Source: Diphasiastrum complanatum
Lineage: Eukaryota > Streptophyta > Lycopodiopsida > Lycopodiales > Lycopodiaceae
Direction: 5' to 3'
DNA length: 64,000 bases
Assembly (NCBI GenBank): GCA_029204225.1
Contig: CM055110.1
Span: 46,448,147-46,512,146, forward strand
The notes below the pieces were generated by a model. The model saw only the letters and a program-made list of their open reading frames with translations, was not told the DNA's origin and searched no databases. Shown piece by piece: positions 58,050-64,000 of the stretch. How positions within the stretch are numbered: the stretch's first letter is position 1; each line of letters starts with the position of its first letter. The position numbers and the translations under genes are program-made.

Positions 58050-58449
58050 TGTTAGGAATTAATGGTTAATTAATTAATTGTAGAAGCCAGCCTACTTGCT
58101 AGAAGGCCTATTTCTATTTTTATTATAGGTACTATCTACTTTTAGTATAGGTACCTAAGTTAGTACCAATTTTGCTAGAATAGTATAGAAATCTATTATA
58201 ACTAAGATAGCACAGATTTCTATTGTTAAGACTTCATAATTAGCATTCCAATTGCTATTGTAGAAGGATTGCTTTTGCTTTTGAGTATGGGCAGTCTCTA
58301 TAAGAGCACATGGGCGGGCCACCTCCATGGTTATCTCAGTTTTCAGTTTATGAAGCATAGCTTCTTGCAGTCTCTCTTCTTCAGATTGTGATTGATGTTT
58401 TGCGTGAGTACTAATAAGATTAGTCTACTCCGATTTGTGAATTCTATCA
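58050..58449 (+). repeat. Copia-3 5' LTR
   Basis: 400 bp, TGTTAGGAATTAATGG...GAATTCTATCA. Confidence 0.93.
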
Positions 58450-58479
58450 TGGTATCAGCGCAGGGTTCCTAAGATCGGG

Positions 58480-59060
58480 ATCTACGGAAGGAGGTGTTGG
58501 TGCAAGTCACATCTGGTGCAGGCTTTACCTGAGGGCGGCAGTATCTAAGAAGGCAGATCTGTTGCAGGCAGTTTCCAGGACAGGCTTTACCTGAGGGCGG
58601 GAGATTTGCTACAGGTGACTTCTGAGGACAGGCAGATCTGCGCAGGCAGTTCTGGTGGAGGCAGCAACTGGTGCAGGTCATATCTGCAGCAAAGGAGGCA
58701 ACAACTGAGATCAGCATCATCTGAGAACAGCAGCAGCTGGTGAAGGCAACAGCTGAGGACGGCAACAACCAGTGCAGGTTCTATCTGGGGACAGCAACAT
58801 ATGCAAAGGTCAGATCAGAACCAGACAGGTTCTATTTGTACGTGCAGAGATCAAACTGGTGTTATCTGAGTGAGGTCAGATTAGATTCAGGTCAGACAGG
58901 TTCTATCTGGGGACTGGCAGCAATCAGACAGGCAAATCTGAGGCAGGTGATATCTGGAACAGGCTGCAACCAGATAGACAGGATCCAGGTAGGTGTTATT
59001 CAAACAGGCAACAATTAGGGGCGGCAGTATCTGGACAGGTGCTACCTAGGGAAGGCAACA
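58480..59060. repeat. Degenerate GCAG/ATCTG minisatellite in the Copia-3 leader
   Basis: Nearly 600 bp of short, imperfect units built on (g)caggttctatctgggga, gcaggcagatctg and gaggcagcaactgg, with a loose period of 18-35 bp. Unusual composition compared with the AT-rich flanks; no reading frame is conserved across it. Confidence 0.75.
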
Positions 59061-59114
59061 ATAAATAGATTGTTGCACGCAATCATATTCCTAGTAGAAA
59101 TCCTATGAAAAAAA

Positions 59115-61560
59115 ATGGAATCAGAAAAATCCATTACAAATTTTATTACCAGGGTGAAGGATCTAAGAGATCAGCTGTCTTCTATAGGGGAAATTGTACT
59201 TGACAATACTCTTGTACAAATTGTTTTGAATAGCTTACCATTTCAATATCAAAACTTTGTTATGACACTGAGTTTGAGGGAGAGATCACCGACATTCGAC
59301 GACTTGAATGGTTTGCTACTTCAAGAAGAGTTACAAAGACAAAACTTGATGTCTAGGGAAGATTTCAAGGAGCTGGGTTTCTTTACCAAGAATCAAGGTA
59401 AGAAGGACAAGAAGAAAGGAGGTAAAAGGGATCAGAAGCAGGAAAGAAAGGACAATTCGGAAAAGGAGACAGCTCAAAGTCGAATCCAAAGAGAAATGGT
59501 AATTGTAACTTTTGTGGCAAATATGGTCATTTTGCGTTTGAGTGCAGGAAAAAGAAGGCAATCCAGGACAAGAAGAAGCAGTCAGGCAACTTCATTGAAG
59601 ACGAAGACAAAAGTGAAGCTGTGGGATGCTATGAGTTATTCTCAGCTTCAACATCTTTTGAAGACTGTTGGTACATTGATTCTGGGGCAACACAACGTAT
59701 GACACCACATCGTGAGTGGTTTACACAGTTTGAGGATAGTGGTGTAAATTCACATGTCAAGCTTGGAAACAATTCTTCTTACAACATCAAGTACATTTGC
59801 CTTCAGGGGATATAGGAGAAATTAAGAATGTTCTCTATGTTCCAGGTTTAAAGAAGAATTTACTTTCAATTTCTGCTATCACTAAACAGCATATGAAAGT
59901 TGAGTTTGATGATCAGAAGTGTCTTATCAAAGACAAAAATAAAGGTTACAAAGTTGTGGTCAAAGGATCTTTGGAAGGTCGACTTTACAAACTTGATGCG
60001 ACTACATCGGATCATCAAGTTTGTGCAGCTTCTGATAGCATGGAGAGCAGGATGTGGCATGAAAGGTTTGGACATCTGAACTATAAAAGCTTACAAGTTC
60101 TAAAAGACAGTAATATGGTAATAGGATTACCTAATATTGTATCTTCGGGAAAAATCTATGAAGGGTGTGTTATGGGCAAGCATCATCGTATGCAGTTTCC
60201 TAAGGATGGAGCATATAGAGCCAAGGAGATTTTGGAACTTGTTCATACAGACTTATCTGGTCCCATGCAGACTGAGTCTATAGGGGGAGCATCCTACTTC
60301 ATGGTATTTGTGGATGATTTTTCTAGGAAGGTATGGATATACTTGCTTAAGTCTGAAAGTCAAGCTTTTAAATTCTTTACTCAATTCAAATCACTTGTTG
60401 AGAAGCAAACATGAAAGCAAATAAAGATTCTACGTTCAGATAAGGGAGGTGAATTCATATCTACAGAGTTCCAGCAATCCTGCAAAGAACATGGAATCAA
60501 GAGACAATTTGCTTTGACAGACACACCACAGCATAATGGAGTAGCCGAGAGAAAGAACACGTCTATTGTGCAGAGTGCTCGAAGCATGCTACGATATAAG
60601 AACCTCAAGAATCATTTGTGGGGCGAAGCAGTTTGTACAGCAGTTTACTTACTTAACAAAAGTCCTACAAAAGTTGTTCTCAATCAAACTCTAGAAGAAG
60701 CTTTCACAGGTATAAAACCTAAAGTGGATCATCTACGAGTTTTTGGTTGCATTGCATATGCTCATATTCCTAAAGATAATCGTCAAAAACTTGATGCAAA
60801 GGCAATCAAGTGTTTATTCCTTGGTTATAATGAGGAAGAGAAGGCATATCGCCTTTATAATCTTACCAGTAAGAAGGTGATTATGAGCAGGGATGTCGTG
60901 TTCAAAGAAAATGAGTCTTCTAACACACAAGATCATGAGGAAGATATATTTTCTCCTACATCAAAAACTCCTATTATAGATGATGTTCAGGAAGATACAG
61001 GTCCATGTGATACAGCTTTTACACAAATTGTACCAAGGGTGAGTACACAGGTGGATCTTGGTAAATGGAAGGAAAGGTCAAGAGTATTTGATACATATTC
61101 TCCTTCTACGTGACTACAAAGAAGTTACCAAGATGGTATTGTGAGACTATACAGGATAGTCAAATTTTGGATGAGGGAGAATCGAGTCAACAAGGAGCTA
61201 AGAGATTGACACGGTCAAGTGGACACTATCATGAAGATGGTGAAGAAACGCATTATGCATTTATGGCTTTAGTATTGGATTATGAGGATCCTTTATTTTA
61301 TGAACATGCTACAAAGGAACAAGTTTGGAAGACTGCTATGGATGAGGAGTACAGTTCTATCATGAAAAACGAGACATGGGATCTTGTTGTACTTCCAACA
61401 GGTTGCAAGTGGATGTATAGACCCAAGTCTAAGTCTGATGGTTCTATAGATAAGTATGAAGCTGGTTGATCTACTACGACACCAATGATCAAGTCGCAGA
61501 TATCTTCAGGACTTGGTCGTTAAAAGTTTGAGAAGTTCAGGACACTCCTAGGTCTTATTG
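59115..61560 (+). pseudogene. Copia-3 gag-pol, internally deleted
   Basis: The gag lacks its N-terminal part and starts at ITNFITRVKDLRDQLSSIGE. The zinc knuckle CNFCGKYGHFAFEC is in a shifted frame near 59500. Protease: WYIDSGATQRM near 59670. Integrase: WHERFGHLNYKSL, VHTDLSGP, LRSDKGGEF, NGVAERKN. Linker and RT start: GCKWMYRPKSKSDGSIDKYE near 61400. The sequence then jumps to the C-terminal end (DTNDQVADIF, KFEKFRTLLGLIDNQLSIKG), so RT catalytic and RNase H domains are gone. Stops at 60412-60414 and 61111-61113 and several frameshifts are also present. It can have moved only with proteins from another copy. Confidence 0.9.
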
Positions 61561-61592
61561 ATAATCAATTATCCATTAAGGGGGAGTGGGAG

Positions 61593-61988
61593 TGTTAGGA
61601 CTTAATGGTTAATTAATTAATTGTAGAAGCCAGCCTGCATGCTAGAAGGCCTATTTCTATTTTTATTATAGGTACTATCTATTTTTAGTATAGGTACCTA
61701 AGTTAGTACCAATTTTGCTAGAATAGTAAAGAAATCTATTTTAACTAAGATAGCATAGACTTCTATTGTTAAGACTTCATAATTAGCATTCCAATTGCTA
61801 TTGTAGAATAGCTTTTGCTTTTGAGTATGGGCAGTCTCTATAAGAGCAGATGGGCGCCCACCTCCATGGTTATCTCAGTTTTCAGTTTATGAAGCATAGC
61901 TTCTTGCAGTCTCTCTTCTTCAGATTGTGATTGATGTTTTGCGTGAGTACTAATAAGATTAGTCTACTCCGATTTGTGAATTCTATCA
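61593..61988 (+). repeat. Copia-3 3' LTR
   Basis: 396 bp; pairs with 58050-58449 with a few differences and a small deletion. Confidence 0.93.
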
Positions 61989-62490
61989 AATATACAAAGA
62001 TTATATTTTATACCGTCTACTTTCTCTACGGAGGCTGCTGGATGTGGCTACTGTAGAGTTACTGCATTGGCGGCTCACAGGGCTCAATCAAATAGAAAAG
62101 CGTGAATAACCGAAGAACTCCCAACCACAATGAAGCAATCCATGATTTCTATGGCTATAAATGGCGATTGTATAGCTGCACAACTGCAGGTACAGTTGTG
62201 TATGAACCGACAAACTCACTGGTAACTGACTCAAAAGGGCGTGTATGACCTCAAATTCATGTACAAACTCTTCTGCATGCTGAAACCTTTCTAGAACTGT
62301 AAAATTAGTGAGGTACAAGGATTATCTCCTGCTGTACTTGGGATTTAACAAGAATGGAGAGGATCTTTTCAACTCACAGTGGATTAGAGGGAAGTACTCA
62401 CCTCAAAATACTGAAGACAGGGATTTTCTCACCATAAGACAAACGACAGAATTAACTAACTTTTCACAAGCTCACAAGAACACGAGTGGC
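61989..62490. other. Intron spacer, nothing recognised
   Basis: No exon or element signature seen. Confidence 0.45.
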
Positions 62491-62830
62491 TCTAATACCA
62501 TGTTGGAAATTGCATCATGCTCTGATACCGTCTTGAATTTGTAATAGACGCTCACAAGAACATGAGAAGCTCTCCAAGTAGCAGCTAGAAAGGTGGGCTC
62601 CTTTCATAGAATCACCCAAATAGATATGTCATCATTACCTTGGGTAGCGTGATAAGTGGGAGGACTGAGGATCTAAGTAGCTCGGGATTAACTTAGGGTC
62701 CCTAGACATGATCAAAGTGACTTATGCAATTTTTTAATGCCCATGAAGATTTTCAGTACATGACTCTATGACTCCAGGTTACAAAAAAATAGACATTTTT
62801 CTCAAGCAGAAATAATGCAACGTTTTAAGC
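62491..62830 (-). repeat. Copia-type LTR relic with primer site
   Basis: The reverse complement reads GCAATTTCCAACA then TGGTATTAGAGCCAC, an LTR end plus tRNA-Met primer site. A second gctctgatacc lies 30 bp away. The body shares gctcacaagaacatg, gtagctcgggatt and ccctagacatgat with the relic at 57208-57583. Confidence 0.55.
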
Positions 62831-62902
62831 GGCTTGTAAAGCATTAAGAGAATGTACGAAATTCCAGAAAAAGCATACTTACAGAAAAGTGAAAATCCTT
62901 AC

Positions 62903-62972
62903 CTTCAAAGAGGAATCAGAAAAACCTGCAACTACCAACGACCCGTCAGCAGAGATGGATGCACAGTTGAGG
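62903..62972 (-). CDS. TAF5: TAF5 (TFIID subunit 5) internal exon, start of WD40 region
   Basis: This is the most upstream exon of the host gene that I can find. On the minus strand, a ccag acceptor leads into a 70-bp exon encoding LNCASISADGSLVVAGFSDS plus SLK, and it ends at a strong AAG|gtaagg donor in phase 0. TAF5 is the WD40 scaffold subunit of the general transcription factor TFIID (and of SAGA-type complexes) in the nucleus. This peptide matches the first WD40 blade of plant TAF5, just after the conserved TAF5 NTD2 region. The next exon supplies VWDMAK, which completes the usual SSLKVWDMAK. The codon at the 5' edge is split (one base in this exon), so a further exon must lie upstream. 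I could not find it in the last kilobase, so it is probably outside the window. Confidence 0.88.
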
Positions 62973-64000
62973 CTGGCCAACAGAAATCAACAAACAATTT
63001 TCAGACAAGTGTCCAAAAGAATGAAGTGAATCTTGATCTAATCAAAATCTTATGAATGCTCTCTTTTGTTCCAACTTTCAAAGTTTGCATCCAGTCAACA
63101 AACCCGCAGAAGATTTGCTGAGTTTGAATGACTTATGAGCTAGAGTTGTCCAAAAAAAATTCACGTCCCATTTGAAGATTTCTAGCATTTACTTTCAAAT
63201 GCCAAAGCCCTTGCAGCCACTTAACAAGCTAGAAATGGATACAAGCTAAACTTTAATCCTTAGTTGCCCGTTCCGGAACGAGACCATCAAAAAAAAAATT
63301 GAAAAATATGTTTTTTTACAAAGGAAAAAAAAACCATAATATCTAAGGAAGCTTGAGAAGCAACCAAGCTCAAAGGAAAAAGAACAGTAGATCACTCAGC
63401 AAATAAAATGACAAACATCGATTGGACATAAAAAGCACAATTACCAAAAAAATACGTAAAGAGCATATCATGGACGTGGTCCAGGAGTTTCCAGCGATGG
63501 TGAGCTTGCGGAAAGAAAGCAGGAAGCCTTGTGGACGTTCACCTTTGATTGAACACACAGTGATAAGGTGCCAGCAGGCAGGGTACAGAGATCCGTGACT
63601 CAGAAGTTGTATGTCCGAGCTGCCCCGATCGGTTCAACGGAAACATCGGATTCAGAGACGGGGGAAAGGGCTATTCAGATACATACATGCGAAATGGATG
63701 AGCATTAGCCTTCACTTCATATGATGAATATTCCCGATATGCACAATTGCCCCAGTTTCCAGCTATATAGTCAGTTTGACTGAGCTGCATTGAAGATTAT
63801 TATAGACCGTTCTTCAGTATTCACTTCATCTTTTTCTTGATGAATTCAGGAGAGGGCGATTCTGAAGCAAGAATGTCAATCTCTTCATGAAAGCATTTGC
63901 TTTTTGAAGCAACAGGTAAAATTAGAAAATATGTCAGTCATTGATGAAATGCAAATGCAGAATGCGCGGCCAGCAGGGTCGTTTTACATTTTTTTTTTAA
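62973..64000. other. TAF5 intron, upstream edge of window
   Basis: No further TAF5 exon identified. 63262-63283 holds an isolated tagttgcccgttccggaacg terminal-repeat word. An open minus frame at 63370-63558 has no recognised similarity. Confidence 0.45.

Larger units (their letters stand above)
58050..61988 (+). mobile_element. Copia-3: LTR pair with the RT and RNase H deleted
   Basis: LTRs 58050-58449 and 61593-61988 (TGTTAGGA...TTCTATCA), highly similar. Primer site TGGTATCAGCGCAGG follows the first. Polypurine aagggggagtgggag precedes the second. I do not see a matching 5-bp duplication (taaat against aatat). Inside are a repeat-rich leader, a shortened gag, protease, integrase and the first part of RT, then the very end of the RNase H region. 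It lies in the 5.9-kb TAF5 intron. Confidence 0.9.

Noticed and set aside
63370-63558. Minus frame as the missing upstream TAF5 exon
   Set aside because: The residues (SFRKLTIAGNSWTTSMICSL) do not match the conserved region that precedes LNCASISADGS, and no acceptor/donor pair of the right phase fits.

Overview
The window is nuclear DNA of a land plant with a large, repeat-packed genome. The evidence is: five spliced exons of a plant-type TAF5 (TFIID WD40 subunit) on the minus strand; chromodomain Ty3/gypsy and Ty1/copia retrotransposons primed on initiator tRNA-Met-like sites; plant LINEs; hAT transposons; and a short TTTAGGG run. The very long introns fit a fern or a gymnosperm, but the sequence alone does not fix the clade.

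Host gene. TAF5 exons lie at 62903-62972, 56955-57000, 56472-56666, 56128-56204 and 33585-33701, all minus, with GT-AG junctions whose phases agree. The introns between them are about 5.9 kb, 0.29 kb, 0.27 kb and 22.4 kb. The last intron starts at 33584 and runs out of the window, so it is longer than 33 kb. Nearly everything else here is mobile DNA inside those introns.

Layout. 1-11757: hAT element A1 (dead plus-strand transposase, a convergent accessory gene, a GGTACC-rich end), split at 5322-11575 by a chromovirus (Gypsy-1, target duplication TGTAC). 11805-12585: GGTACC fold-back element. 14636-15512: small TTCCGGAACG-type element, a 274-bp tandem duplication and a GGACGC-rich end. 15513-16915: Copia fragment. 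17236-29964: three-LTR chromovirus Gypsy-2 (duplication GGTAA), split by a Copia at 20681-26006 (duplication ATGTA). 30430-31600: reverse-transcriptase fragments. 35226-35674: lone LTR. 37889-39103: miniature two-LTR element (duplication ATGAC). 39885-46113: complete hAT element A2. 46142-47673: rearranged derivative A3. 47674-48640: LINE tail, Gypsy-1-family LTR piece and microsatellite. 48661-52202: second hAT lineage (B). 52501-54120: 5'-truncated LINE. 58050-61988: Copia-3 with its RT region deleted.

The most unusual system is the A-type hAT transposon. It carries a four-exon transposase (BED finger, DUF659-like core, hAT dimerisation motif, AT-hook tail) and a convergent 121-codon gene. 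That second gene sits behind its own CCAAT-box minisatellite and TATA-like box. The whole element is bounded by CATAG...CTATG ends with GGTACC palindrome clusters and lies in (TA)n tracts. A convergent two-gene layout is known from MuDR but is not the standard hAT plan. The accessory frame is intact in two of three copies. Motif and family calls are by eye; no database search was run.
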